Source of the DNA: Lamellibrachia columna
Taxonomy: Eukaryota; Annelida; Polychaeta; Sabellida; Siboglinidae
Direction of reading: 5' to 3'
Length of the DNA: 64,000 nucleotides
Assembly: GCA_963662155.1 (NCBI GenBank)
Contig: OY759271.1
Coordinates: 17,509,728-17,573,727, forward strand
Shown in pieces: positions 1 through 12,539 of the stretch (its first letter is position 1; each line of letters opens with the position of its first letter). The translations under genes were made by a program, and so were the position numbers. Under the pieces are notes generated by a model, which was not told the origin of the DNA, did no database searches, and saw only the letters and a list, made by a program, of their open reading frames with translations.

Positions 1-769
1 CTTGGCATGTTCTAATTAACAAAACAAATCACCGACGTAAATTGGAAACCGTTACGGGGTCCGACGTACGTTGGAGTTTTGAACGAACCCCGTAATCTCC
101 TTTGGATTCGCCACTGAGTAAAATCGTACATTCAACAGCTGTTCTGTCTTTCTGCATTGTTATATTCCTGTTGATGCTTCCAGTAAACGCTGGATTTGTT
201 GGATCTGGCAAGATTTTTTCTGCAGGCCGCTTAGTTGCCGTGGTGACGGTAGGTAGACAGCCAAGATGCCGGCGTCGCGCTCTTTGATGTAGGCCCGGGT
301 ACAACGCCACCGGTCGCTAGGGGGAGCAGCTGACGCCCATCCCTGCGCTACTCACACCTCGGGAATAAAGAACTGACAGCCCGCTCGGTATTCCCCAATT
401 TGAGGTCCTAATTATGCATTCCCACAAAGTGTCCGCGCACAATGACGCCTTCGACGTCACGTGGGGTGGTAACAATGGCGTCGCAACGGTCACGTAATGG
501 TTTGTTTTCGCGGCGGGCTTCAGCCAAAGATGTCGTCACCGTTGAATTCGTTCTTTCAGATTGACAGCGCTAAAGCACTGGGTAATACGTAATTGAAAGC
601 CGGCCTCGGGTGATTAAGGAAGTCTCCAGCCGCGGTCGACTTGGGGTTTTTTCGAAATGAAAGTGTCGGACGCGAGGAAAGAGGAGACGGGGGACAGGGT
701 GAAGTCCCACCCCGCGGGCCACATCTGGTCGACGTCGGTGCTCTATGGCGCTACCCATTCGCGCTGACC
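1..769. other. Unassigned left-edge sequence
   Basis: No gene is recognisable. Short open frames on both strands (up to 93 codons) have no family signature and overlap each other. The stretch is unique-looking and moderately GC-rich towards the minisatellite that follows. Confidence 0.4.
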
Positions 770-1258
770 CCCTAGCGATCACGTAGCGACGACCAAGGAA
801 CCCTAGCGATCACGTAGCGACGACCAAGGAACCCTAGCGATTACGTAGCGACGACCAAGGAACCCAAGCGATCACGTAGCGACGACCAAGGAAACCCAAC
901 CATCACAAAGCGACGCCCAAGGAACCCTAGTCATCACGTAATGACGTCCAAGGAACACTAGCCACCACGTAGCGATGACCAAGGAACCCCTAGCCATCAC
1001 GTAACGTCGACCAAGTAACCCATAGCCATCACGTAACGTCAACCAACGAACCCCTAGCCATCACGTAACGTCGACCAAGTAACCCCTAGCCATCACGTAA
1101 CGTCGACCAAGTAACCCATAGCCATCACGTAACGTCGACCAAGTAACCCATAGCCATCACGTAACGTCAACCAACGAACCCCTAGCCATCACGTAACGTC
1201 GACCAAGTAACCCATAGCCATCACGTCGACCAACGAACCCCTAGCCATCACGTATCGA
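770..1258. repeat. 31-bp minisatellite, about 15 degenerate copies
   Basis: Tandem copies of a unit of about 31 bp built around CACGTAGCGACGACCAAGGA. Copies at the left are nearly identical and those at the right have drifted (ACGTAACGTCGACCAAG). No spacers differ from the repeats, so this is a minisatellite and not a CRISPR array. Confidence 0.9.
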
Positions 1259-2465
1259 TTGTCGATTTCTCTATTCCGATGCTTACAATAATACAATTTT
1301 ATAAAATAGTAACCGTACACGCTTGATTAGGCTGTGCCAAGTGGAAGACAAATATAAGTTAGTGCAATATTGTGATACCAACACTAGCTGGAAGAAAATA
1401 AGAATAGCTATGTTTGTATAAGATTAGAATACCATTTTGGGAAATACGAACAACTACGGGTGCATTGAAGTCTAGCGGTTAGCCCTAAACAACGCTCTTG
1501 CTTACATTCATAGCACTGTTGTGAATGCTAAATTTCAAACTGACTCACTTTGAAGTGTTGTAAACGTGTTTAAGATTGTGATAACGCTTTGACGAAAAAA
1601 TAACAATGTGTGTTTCAGCTATACATTTTTCGCCACCAACGTATCGCAATACGTATAGCCTATAAGTTGAATTTTTCTCACACGTAGCCATAATGCAGTT
1701 TGAAGCAGTGAGCTCGACCATTAAGCGCTAATGTGGGGGTGACAGGAAATGGGAAGTGGGAGGTAGGAGGTTGGCCTCAACAATAGGTGGGATTTGTGGG
1801 AGGTGAACTCTCACAATTGGTGGGAGGTTGGCCCCCCAAACAGGTGGGACTGAAGTTGAGACCCCTGCCTTACTAGAGTAGTTCTCGACCTTCACCTTGC
1901 CATGCATGAGTGATTTTCCACTAGTGAAGATGTCGACTCGTTCTGAAACGTATAAACGACAGTAAAATAAAATGTCTTCTTTGAAAAGATCGTATAAAAC
2001 TGTAGTATAAGACCAGTTGCGCGTTCACCAATGGAGGCCATTGTGTCAGTATTTACGTATCCGTACATTTAACCGGCAAATTCAACTGACGTCCGTGCCT
2101 ATAAGTTACGGAACTAGCGATAAATAGTGCGAAAAAATTATAGCTGAAACTGTCCAGTAATACAGGTGTAATGTGAAATTTTTGGTTGGAAGAAGGCACG
2201 AACAACTACACACGTGTGTAGGACTGGGATAACGGTTGAATACAGGCGAGAATAGGCGGGTGGGGGCAATAGGCCGTGGCCCCTTTGGTTTTGGGATAAG
2301 AATTGTTTCGTGAATAATCTGTTGTGCCGCTACATGGTAAGTACCGTTGCAAATTAATGGGTGACTAAGCTTGTCACCCATTTGCCCCCTCCAGATCCTT
2401 CCAAGATCCCACACACACGCCACTGACGCATGTGTAAGAAAGTAATACAGATTAAGATTTGGATA
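1259..2465. other. AT-rich unassigned sequence
   Basis: No coding frame with a recognisable product. At 1735-1865 there are a few imperfect repeats of GGTGGGA-type sequence. An open frame on the minus strand at 2106-2423 has low-complexity, unbiased composition and is not supported as a gene. Confidence 0.35.
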
Positions 2466-3985
2466 ATGTTAGGAAGAAAATACGGACAACTACACGTGTG
2501 TAATATTGGGATAACGGTTGTAAGAAAACAAGAACAATAACGGTTCGGGTTGGAAGAAACCAAGAATAGGGCCTAAGAACGGGCGTAAAAGATTGGGATA
2601 ACGGCTCGAATGGGAAGAAACCAAGAATAGGACCTAAGAACCGGCGTAAAAGATTGGGATAACGGCTCGATTGGGAAGAAACCAAGAATAGGACCTAAGA
2701 ACGGGCGTAAAAGATTGGGATAACGGCTCGAATGGGAAGAAAACAAGAATAGGACCTAAGAACGGGCGTAAAAGATTGGGATAACGGCTCGAATGGGAAG
2801 AAACCATGAATAGGACCTAAGAACGGGCGTAAAAGATTGGGATAACGGCTCGAATGGGAAGAAACCAAGAATAGGACCTAAGAACGGGCGTAAAAGATTG
2901 GGATAACGGCTCGAATGGGAAGAAACCAAGAATAGGACCTAAGAACGTGCGTAAAAGATTGGGATAACAGCTCGAATGGGAAGAAAACAAGAATAGGACC
3001 TAAGAACGTGCGTAAAAGATTGGGATAACGGCTCGAATGGGAAGAAAACAAGAATAGGACATAAGAACGTGCGTAAAAGATTGGGATAACGGCTCGAATA
3101 GGAAGAAAACAAGAATAGGACCTAAGAACGTGCGTAAAAGATTGGGATAACGGCTCGATTGGGAAGAAACCAAGAATAGGACCTAAGAACGTGCGTAAAA
3201 GATTGGGATAACGGCTCGATTGGGAAGGAAACAAGAATAGGACCTAAGAACGTGGGTAAAAGATCGGGATAACGGCTCGATTGGGAAGAAAACAAGAATA
3301 GGACCTAAGAACGTGCGTAAAAGATCGGGATAACGGCTCGAATGGGAAGAAAACAAGAATAGGACCTAAGAACGTGCGTAAAAGATCGGGATAACGGCTC
3401 GAATGGGAAGAAAACAAGAATAGGACCTAAGAACGTGCGTAAAAGATCGGGATAACGGCTCGAATGGGAAGAAAACAAGAATAGGACCTAAGAACGTGCG
3501 TAAAAGGTCGGGATAACGGCTCGAATGGGAAGAAAACAAGAATAGGACCTAAGAACGTGCGTAAAAGATTGGGATAACGGCTCGATTGGGAAGAAAACAA
3601 GAATAGGACATAAGAACGCGCGTAAAAGATTGGGATAACGGCTCGAATGGGAAGAAAACAAGAATAGGACCTAAGAACGTGCGTAAAAGATTGGGATAAC
3701 GGCTCGAATGGGAAGAAAACAAGAATAGGACCTAAGAACGTGCGTAAAAGATTGGGATAACGGCTCGAATGGGAAGAAAACAAGAATAGGACCTAAGAAC
3801 GTGCGTAAAAGATTGGGATAACGGCTCGAATGGGAAGAAAACAAGAATAGGACCTAAGAACGTGCGTAAAAGATTGGGATAACGGCTCGAATGGGAAGAA
3901 ACCATGAATAGGACCTAAGAACGTGGGCAAAAGATTGGGATAACGGCTCGAATGGGTAGAAAACAAGAAAACGTGCGTGTAAAAT
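2466..3985. repeat. 61-bp minisatellite, about 24 copies
   Basis: A 61-bp unit containing GTAAAAGATTGGGATAACGG and AATAGGACCTAAGAAC is repeated from about 2.5 to 3.97 kb. Early copies read GGGCG where later copies read GTGCG, so variants are clustered. Because 61 is not a multiple of three, three units make a 183-bp open super-unit on the minus strand. That explains the 118-codon frames seen at 2878-3234 and 3427-3783, which are not genes. Confidence 0.95.
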
Positions 3986-4674
3986 TTTTATAACGGTTGG
4001 ACGAAAACATGGATGACTATGTAAGATTAGGCGGATTTGGGTAAGGATTTGAATAAAACATGGCTTACGTAAAAGCGGAATACAATTTTGAAGAAAGCAA
4101 GAAAGAATACGCTTGTGTATTTCAGTGATGACTCTAGGAAGAAAACAACAACTACAACTGTTCAGCCGTCCTCTAATTCAGTGGCGAATCTAGGATCTCG
4201 CCAAGGGGGAGGCGGGGGGGGGGGCAAGCCTAGTCACCCGTGATACAATGGTGGCGCAACGAAAAAAAGCAAGCCAAAGGTCATAGCCGAATGGTTTCCC
4301 TAAATACCCCACTGGTTCTCATGTCCCGCTGAGTGGTTCGTGAGGTCGACTTGGTCGCAGTATTATTTATGTTCTCCTTGTGTCGACTGTGGACACTAGC
4401 TACTGCCATCTGCTTCGCACGAAATATCGGACATTAATTTTGCGAGCGTTTTTTATTGTGTAACTTGTGTCAGTATAATCGATGTTTGGAGTTGGTTCGC
4501 GTTGTATATAAAGTAAAAAAGTTTACTTTTATTTGATGAGTCAGCTAAGAGTTGACATCATTGGTAATGACTCTAGGAATTCCGGATAACAAATCATCAG
4601 TGGTGGTATGTAGCGAAGTAGTTTCTTCGTTGGAATACTTTACTAGATTATTTGAAATTAAATGAAGCTCATAA
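3986..4674. other. Unassigned sequence with a G-run
   Basis: Degenerate end of the 61-bp array followed by non-repetitive sequence. A homopolymer G-run lies near 4212-4223. No gene is supported. Confidence 0.35.
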
Positions 4675-4724
4675 ATCGAAGTAGAAAAGCACAAATAAGT
4701 TTATCCATACTTTTCTACTTCGAT
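4675..4724. repeat. Perfect 15-bp hairpin with 20-nt loop
   Basis: ATCGAAGTAGAAAAG at 4675-4689 is the exact reverse complement of 4710-4724, with a 20-nt loop. It could be the end of a small palindromic mobile element or form a stem in RNA. Nothing nearby decides between these. Confidence 0.7.
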
Positions 4725-4866
4725 ATTTTGCGTTACTTTTGAAAGCAACTGGAGTGATTTTCACGCCCAGACGAGCTCTAGTAATAACGTTAACTTTGAG
4801 AATCAGCTACTATTAGAGTTAAACACAGATTATGTGAATTGTGACGCGATTGTGAAAGTTGTGCTG

Positions 4867-4920
4867 TACACCTGGCGTACACCTGGCGTACACTTGGCGT
4901 ACACCTGGCGTACACCTGTG
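4867..4920. repeat. 11-bp tandem repeat, about 5 copies
   Basis: Five near-perfect copies of CCTGGCGTACA. The open frame through it (4859-5155) starts in the repeat and has no recognisable domain. Confidence 0.8.
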
Positions 4921-5204
4921 GCTCGATACGTTTATATACTTTGTAATTTTACTTACGTATATTATTTCGGAGATACTATTAGTTAAATATTTGTTTAAGT
5001 ATTTTTGTGTGGATTACTTTTACTTCGCTACTATGTTGCACCTTGCCAATCGTACTCGTCAGTGGAAAGTACGGTTTGATTCCAGGCATTCGTGTGACCG
5101 ACAAACAGTGGCGCCACATTACGGAGCCAGGATAATCGAAGCTAGGGCGATGTAGTACATTTTATAGACATTGTAAAGATTTGTGTGCTTGGCGATTAGA
5201 ATAG

Positions 5205-5585
5205 GTTTCATAACGTTAGTTCAGTCCATCCTTGTCTAATACAGCATGTTCACGTCTACATAACGTCAGTTCAGTCCATCCTTGTCTAATACAGCATGTT
5301 CACGTCTACATACCGTCAGTTCAGTCCACCCTTGTCTAATACAGCATGTTCACGTCTACATAACGTCAGTTCAGTCCACCCTTGTCTAATACAGCATGTT
5401 CACGTCTACATAACGTCAGTTCAGTCCACCCTTGTCTAATACAGCATGTTCATGTCTACATAACGTCAGTTCAGTCCACCCTTGTCTAATACAGCATGCT
5501 GGTGACTACACCACGTCAGTTCAGTCGATCCTTGTCTAATACAGCATGCTGACGTCTGCATAACGTCAGTTCAGTCCAGTGAGTC
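5205..5585. repeat. 50-bp satellite, left block
   Basis: About seven copies of a 50-bp unit containing ACGTCAGTTCAGTCCA and TTGTCTAATACAGCATG. The same family resumes at 7037, so the two blocks were probably one array separated by inserted sequence. Confidence 0.9.
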
Positions 5586-6451
5586 TAATACTGTCGGTCG
5601 ATTTTCTGCCAAATGGGCCCGCTTAAACCTACTTAGAATTGCTTTGACAATTATCAAGAAACATTAGGCGAACAATGTCAATTAACGAGTATCAACGTGT
5701 TGCTTGCTTTGAGCTGACGCCGACATCAATCGCTGTCTCTGGCTTCGAATAAGATAAACAGTTTTAAGTTTTAAATGCATTTAGTATGCAATACCAACAT
5801 AACACTTGGGTGAAATGACATAATTCCATTACATCGTAAATTTTATCGTTTTTGCGACGCGAAACCAACATGCCAAATTCCTAAGCCTAACCCAAGGCTC
5901 TACCGGTGCGCGAAAATACGAATTCGTCATCCGCATATGAAACGATGAATCGATGTTAAGTGGTGCGTAATAATGTTATGCTTCGGTCGAGATCGGTTGA
6001 AAGACGACGTGAAACAATTATTAACTCTACTTATTGTCATTGTCTGTGTTTTATCAGCTTATATACTACGTTTGTCAAATCATATACGTTTTCGGCTACT
6101 CAGATCCAGGTTATTATTTTCGATTAGTAGGCCTATTGGTCCAGTACATCATCATCGTAGTAGATCTATTCCATAACGGTATACGTACATGTGTTTTATT
6201 CAGTTCAAGAATCAACAGGGTGTGACATTTAAAAATAATACACGTTGATGCTAGTATACACGTTTAATAAGTTCCATAAACTGCATATTGCCGTATAAGA
6301 CAATGCTGCAAGCACATAGGGCTTCGACAGCGTTCTTGGACTTGGTGCAGCTGGCGGCGATCGCTGTTGTTTAGTAGCTCCCTGGTGGCAGATTTGAGAA
6401 CAGATAACGCGCGTCTCTTACAGCGCGGTCTGAAATCGTGGACCCCAACCA

Positions 6452-6477
6452 CCGCGTTATAACGAGGCTCGACTGTA
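6452..6477 (-). repeat. Candidate pogo/Tigger-like terminal repeat
   Basis: Read on the minus strand, this begins TA-CAGTCGAGCCTCGTTATAA, which resembles the CAGT...CTCG termini and TA target sites of pogo/Tigger elements. The matching opposite end was not found, so it may be a solo or truncated end. Confidence 0.4.
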
Positions 6478-6867
6478 CCAGGTAACCAACACAGATAGCT
6501 GCTAAAGCTTGTTGTTTCAATGTTTGTGTGAGCTGATAAGATATGTTTGGGAAGACATGAGAAGGTGGGGGATCACAAGCCAGATGGCTTGATCAGCTAG
6601 GCATCAAATGTCTTTGTTAATTTTACTATGGGCAGTGCTAGGTTGTATTACCTCTGACCAGTTTCCCTGAGAGGCTACTACTAGTACTGGACTGACCCTC
6701 TACCTACTCAGATACAATCACACCTGTCTATACATATCCTGTTGTATAATCTAGCTCCTCCCATACCCCAGTGGAACAGGTCGATAAAAAGACAGATTGT
6801 GCTTCATCATTAATTAAGTTCTGTATTTAACTGAATTTATTTGATGTTGTGAGCTCTCATTAAAGAT

Positions 6868-7032
6868 AATGTAATTTTTCAAAATACTTTTACTTTTACT
6901 TCAAGTACTTTTGAAAAGTACTTTTACTTTTTACTCAAGCAGTTTATTTTACCAGCTATTTTTACTTTTACTCAAGTAGTTTCAAAGTGGATTACTCTTA
7001 CTTTTACTCAAGTACAAACTAAAAGTAATTCA
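6868..7032. repeat. AAGTA/TACTTTTACT-rich repeat
   Basis: Dense repetition of TACTTTTACT and CTCAAGTA, a composition often seen in short hAT-like non-autonomous elements. A reverse-oriented relative lies at 38800-38945, also next to a satellite. Confidence 0.5.
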
Positions 7033-7036
7033 GTCA

Positions 7037-8197
7037 ACCCTGCTAATACAGCATGCTGGGGACTACACTACGCCAGGCCAGTCCATCATTGTCTAATACA
7101 GCATGCTGAAGTCTACGCGTCAGTTCAGTCCATCCTCGTCTAATACAGCAAGCTGACGTCTACATAACGTCAGGTCAGTCCATCATTGTTTACATAACGT
7201 CAGGTCAGTCCATCATTGTCTAATATAGCATGCCGACGTCTACATAACGTCAGGTCAGTCCATCATTGTCTAATACAGCATGCCGACGTCTACATAACGT
7301 CAGGTCAGTCCATCATTGTTTACATGACGTCAGGTCAGTCCATCCTTGTCAAATACAGCTAGCTGACGTCTACATAACGTCAGGTCAGTACATCATTGTC
7401 TAATACAGCATGCCGACGTCTACATAACGTCAGGTCAGTCCATCCTCGTCTAATACAGCAAGCTGACGTCTACATAACGTCAGGTCTGTCCATCATTGTT
7501 TACATAACGTCAGGTCAGTCCATCATTGTCTAATACAGCAAGCTGACGTCTACATAACGTCAGTTCAGTCCATCATTGTCTAATACAGCAAGCTGACGTC
7601 TACATAACGTCAGGTAAGTCCATCATTGTTTACATGACGTCAGGTCAGTACATCATTGTCTAATACAGCAAGCTGACGTCTACATAACGTCAGGTAAGTC
7701 CATCATTGTTTACATGACGTCAGGTCAGTCCATCATTGTCTAATACAGCATGCCGACGTCTACATAACGTCAGGTCAGTACATCATTGTCTAATACAGCA
7801 TGCTGACGTCTACATAACGTCAGGTCAGTCCATCCTCGTCTAATACAGCAAGCTGACGTCTACATAACGTCAGGTCAGTCCATCATTGTTTACATAACGT
7901 CAGGTCAGTCCATCATTGTCTAATACAGCAAGCTGACGTCTACATAACGTCAGTTCAGTCCATCATTGTCTAATACAGCAAGCTGACGTCTACATAACGT
8001 CAAGTAAGTCCATCATTGTTTACATGACGTCAGGTCAGTCCATCATTGTCTAATACAGCATGCCGACGTCTACATAACGTCAGGTCAGTCCATCATTGTC
8101 TAATACAGCAAGCTGACGTCTACATAACGTCAGGTCAGTCCATCATTGTTTACATGACGTCAGGTCAGTCCATCCTGGTCTAATACAGTATGCTGGC
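7037..8197. repeat. 50-bp satellite, right block, with truncated units
   Basis: Copies of the same 50-bp unit as at 5205, here mostly GGTCAGTCCATCATTG type. They are interspersed with shortened units of about 30 bp in which ATTGTTTACATAACGTCAGG joins directly to the next copy. Full and short units alternate in a semi-regular pattern, suggesting higher-order amplification. Confidence 0.9.
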
Positions 8198-10703
8198 GTC
8201 TACACGATGTTCCCGCTGCACGTAGTCGGTTACAACAGCAAACACGAGTCGAACTGCCACTGTCATTTTAAACGTCACGCTTTGTGAATAATGTGGCAAT
8301 CGAATATTTAGTTTTCACCAACCACCATTTCCCTTTAGATACATTAATGTAACGAAACCGTGCACCTACCGTCTCGAGTCGGCAATCTATATGACCTCGC
8401 CTAGCAACAAGCCCCTCAGAATAAAACAAACAAACAAATAAACAAACAAAACAGCCACGGTTTACAAGACAGTATCAGTGCGCACTGTTCTTACTTCACA
8501 CGACGGCAAAGTTTGAAGTCATGATCCACAGTAGGAAACACGAGAAGGAGACAAGAGCTTCTCCCACCTCGAGTATTTGTTTGCATGCAGTGTAAAAAAG
8601 CTGTGCCTGAAATAGAATCATCTCCAGCATTAGTTACACTGTTTGACACACAGAAAAAATTAAGTAAATGCAGCTGCAACAACAAACACACACCCATCAT
8701 ACATACACACCCACACCCATCATACATACACCCACACCCATCATACATACATACACCCACACCCATCATACATACACACCCACACCCATCATACATACAT
8801 ACACCCACACCCATCATACATACATACATACACCCATCATACATACATACACCCACACCCATCATACATACATACACCCACACCCATCATACATACACCC
8901 ACACCCATCATACATACATACACCCACACCCATCATACATACACACCCACACCCATCATACATACATACACCCACACCCATCATACATACATACATACAC
9001 CCATCATACATACATACACCCACACCCATCATACATACATACACCCACACCCATCATACATACATACACTCACATCCATCATACATACATACACCCACAC
9101 CCATCATACATACATACACCCACACCCATCATACATACATACACCCACATCCATCATACATACATACATACACCCACCATACATACATACACCCACACCC
9201 ATCATACATACATACACCCACATCCATCATACATACATACACCCACACCCATCATACATACATACATACACCCACACCCATCATACATACATACACCCAC
9301 ACCCATCATACATACATACATACACCCATCATACATACATACACCCACACCCATCATACATACATACACCCACACCCATCATACATACATACACCCACAT
9401 CCATCATACATACATACACCCACCATACATACATACATACACCCACACCCATCATACATACATACACCTACACCCATCATACATACATACACCCACATCC
9501 ATCATACATACATACACCCACACCCATCATACATACATACATACACCCACACCCATCATACATACATACACCCACACCCATCATACATACATACATACAC
9601 CCATCATACATACATACACCCACACCCATCATACATACATACACCCACACCCATCATACATACATACACCCACATCCATCATACATACATACACCCACAC
9701 CCATCATACATACATACACCCACACCCATCATACATACATACACCTACACCCATCATACATACATACACCCACATCCATCATACATACATACATACACCC
9801 ACACCCATCATACATACATACACCCACACCCATCATACATACATACACCCACACCCATCATACATACATACACCCACATCCATACATACATACACCCACA
9901 CCCATCATACATACATACACCCACACCCATCATACATACATACACCCACATCCATCATACATACATACACCCACACCCATCATACATACATACATACATA
10001 CATACATACATACACCCACACCCATCATACATACATACACCCACATCCATCATACATACATACACCCACACCCATCATACATACACCCACACCCATCATA
10101 CATACATACACCCACACCCACCATACATACATACACCCACATCCATCATACATACATACACCCACCATACATACATACACCCACACCCACCATACATACA
10201 TACACCCACATCCATAATGCATACATACACCCACACCCATCATACATACATACACCCACACCCATCATACACCCACGCCCACACCCATCATACATACTCA
10301 CACCCACACCCATCATACATACATACACCCACACCCATACACACCCATCATACATACACACCCACACATACACACCCACATACATACATACACACCCACA
10401 CATACATCATACATACATACACACACACACCTATCATACATACACACATACACACCCACACACTTCAATGTGACGTACTAACTACTATGACGTAACATAT
10501 ACGCGACTATGTGCGTCATTTCCGGTGCAAATTCACGAATCATGTCACGTCGCCACCTCCGGTGACGCCGACGATGTGAAAATGGCGGCGATAATATATC
10601 AAATGACAAATTCGAACAGAATAAAACGCACATACTTCGTTTCCCCTCACTCACTGGTCGCTCGCTTGTTCCGCAGCAACTTCGTCTTCGTTTTATAACC
10701 GCC
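8198..10703. mobile_element. Dispersed element copy 1, expanded by a CATACA tract
   Basis: The outer parts (about 8198-8690 and 10465-10703) align with 35521-36000 and 36372-36600, including ATGTTCCCGCTGCACGTAG near the left end and CACTCACTGGTCGCTCGC near the right. No protein frame of a known transposase is visible, so the class is unknown. The right end stops where the gypsy LTR starts (10704), showing that gypsy inserted into or beside this element. Confidence 0.65.
8690..10465. repeat. CATACA/CCCACACCCAT tract, 1.8 kb
   Basis: Units of about 21, 25 and 29 bp built from ACCCACACCCATCATACAT plus extra CATA steps. Two plus-strand frames stay open through it (601 and 636 codons) only because stop codons are absent from the repeat. 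The sister copy at 35521-36607 has only a short seed of the same motif. Confidence 0.95.
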
Positions 10704-11222
10704 TGTTACATCTGGGGTATCTTGACCTCGCTATCTACGACAGGACTTAATGACAACTGCTTGTTACAACTAAATAATATGTATTTTATAACATAACTAT
10801 ATGTAACATAAAAGTGCTACCCAAAACCAACGTGGGCGCTAGACGGGCAAAACCAAGGCGGAAAACACTATATCTCGAAATGTGCTTGAGTAACCGAAAC
10901 ATCACATTCCTTCCTATTTAGCTTTGAACTTATAACATGAGGAGTCAATGTTAGGGTCTATATAAGCATTGCTCATTCCATAGATAGCAACTCATACCAT
11001 CGATGTTAAAAGTTCAAACTGATAATATGCACTGTCTAACGCAAGGAAGTTCTTCAGAGGAAACGTTCGATGTTCAACTGAACGGTAACATAATACGCAG
11101 TTCATGAATTATAGATTAAATTTTACAACCGATTTGTGCACTCTAGTAGATCTGCGAAGTTCTACAGACATCGCGACCGCTTTATCTGCAACCTCTGTCG
11201 GCATACGCACATCACTCCAACA
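10704..11222 (-). mobile_element. 3' LTR of the minus-strand Ty3/gypsy element
   Basis: Read on the minus strand this runs from TGTTGG to GTAACA (TG...CA ends, 519 bp) and lies directly after the last pol codons. Its distal part resembles 34460-34682, including CATTAAGTC and a shared end of the form AT-CCCC-AGATGTAACA. The left edge is supported by that second LTR. The right edge is inferred from the TG start and is less certain. Confidence 0.65.
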
Positions 11223-12020
11223 GGGTGGTCGGCCCAGTCACTCCAACAGGATGGTCGGCCGTAGTCAGTGACGCTTTCACTAAAGGTGGCGCTTGTACAT
11301 CCTTCGCCTTCTTCTCACTCATAAACGCACGGAAACCAGTCGACAATGACAGCGCTCTTCCTGCGTCGCCGTCACTCACCTCGGGAATCCGGAGACGGAT
11401 GAGATCCATATGTCTTCTCCAGACTCGGCCGTCAGTGAATGCGACGGTGAGACAGGACCCAATTTGGTCTGAAGTACTCTGGGCAGCCATTTGTGAAAAC
11501 CAGCGGCGTTCACCATCCAGACCACGTGACGCTCCAGCGCAGCAATTTGTTTGTCTAGCACACGGTTGTCCAAGGCAGGATAAACCAGATCAATTCTTAA
11601 TCGTGGGCGTCTCATCGTCAGCATTTTTGCGGGCGTCTGAACCGTTGTAGTTTGGGGGTTACACAGTAACTGGCAAGAAACGATACAGTTCGGTCTCCAG
11701 GTCTAGATCAAGAGTTTTCTTCAGACTTGCCTCGAGAACAGCGCGTTCTGCAAGGCCGTTGCTTGCTGGATGGCATGGCGCCCTGCGAATGTGTTTGATA
11801 CCATTCCTTCTGCAGAACGTCTGGAATTCTTGACTTGTGAATGCAGTTCCATTGTCCGAAACCAAGGTACATGGCAGTCTGTGCGTGTCAAACTGTTGAC
11901 GAAGCTTCATTAGCGCGACGGCAGTATTCGAAGATGTCATGACACGAGCATCGATGTACTTCGAGTGAGCGTCTACAATGACAAGGATAAGTTTCCCTTC
12001 CAATGGACCAGCATAGTCAA
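11212..12020 (-). pseudogene. Gypsy integrase (decayed)
   Basis: Minus-strand remains of a Ty3/gypsy integrase core. The D-D-E signature is visible around V-I-V-D-A-H-S-K-Y, S-D-N-G-T-A-F-T-S and S-N-G-L-A-E-R-A in the frame at 11659-12003. A C-terminal tail (W-R-R-H-M-D-L-I-R, 11212-11490) lies in another frame. At least one frameshift and lost start context make it non-functional. It is the last pol domain before the LTR, as expected for Ty3/gypsy order (PR-RT-RNase H-IN). Confidence 0.85.
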
Positions 12021-12344
12021 TGTGTACACGATACCACGGTTTACCTGGACATTCCCATATGTGCTAGTTTGCCTTCGGTGGCAACTTGCTGTGTTCTTGG
12101 CAAACAACGCAACTACGAACATTGACTTCAATTTCTGCACCAAAGATAAAGGTACGTTCTTATATAGCGCGATATCCAGTTCTTGGGACTGTTCAAAGTT
12201 TTACACTTCACCCCTGTTCATTCCAATGCAATTTCGACTTCTCTGGGAAGCATTCAGTCATGCTACGATTACTGCTAGAACATTATTCGGTCAAATATCC
12301 ACCTCTGTCTGTAGCCATTTACTAATTGTAACAGCTGAGTGAAT

Positions 12345-12495
12345 TGTGGCAACGTGGGATGAACGAAATTGCCAAATGTTCGAAATGGCAGCAAGAGGAT
12401 TTGAACCCGGGTTCTCTCGATTGATAGCCCGACGTTCTAACCGCCACCGCCCCCCCACGCGCCCCCACGCGCCCCACGCGCCCCATGCCACATCA
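12345..12495 (-). mobile_element. tRNA-derived SINE-like insertion
   Basis: On the minus strand there is a tRNA-like stretch with GGTTAGAACGTCGGGCTATC followed by a good B box, GGTTCAAATCC (about 12391-12401). A GC-rich CGCGTGGGG repeat precedes it. It interrupts the pol coding remains between the integrase and RNase H parts. The acceptor stem and D arm of a real tRNA cannot be drawn, so I call it a SINE head. Confidence 0.55.
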
Positions 12496-12539
12496 AGTCC
12501 TGGCCACCACGCAAAACTGCGACTAAAGTTTTCATTTGT

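Larger units (their letters stand above)
5586..7036. mobile_element. 1.45-kb sequence separating two satellite blocks; probable insertion(s)
   Basis: Unrelated DNA divides the 50-bp satellite. No transposase frame is seen; the frames at 5973-6225 are short and anonymous. It contains a pogo-like terminus near 6452-6477 and an AAGTA/TACTT-rich stretch at about 6870-7030. It may be one non-autonomous element or several nested ones. I could not find a clean target-site duplication at the two edges. Confidence 0.4.

Noticed and set aside
2878..3783. Two 118-codon minus-strand frames with repeated protein sequence
   Set aside because: They are three-unit super-repeats of the 61-bp minisatellite; unit length is not a multiple of three and there is no promoter or domain.
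770..8197. CRISPR-like arrays
   Set aside because: Units are head-to-tail without unique spacers and lie in eukaryotic repeat DNA; no cas genes.
8585..10495. Two long plus-strand frames (601 and 636 codons) rich in His, Thr, Tyr, Pro
   Set aside because: They are translations of the CATACA/CCCACA tract in two frames; no stop codon can occur in the repeat and no independent coding signal exists.
12385..12440. Functional tRNA gene on the minus strand
   Set aside because: A B box and anticodon-arm-like sequence are present, but no acceptor stem pairing or intact D arm; it fits a SINE head inside decayed pol.
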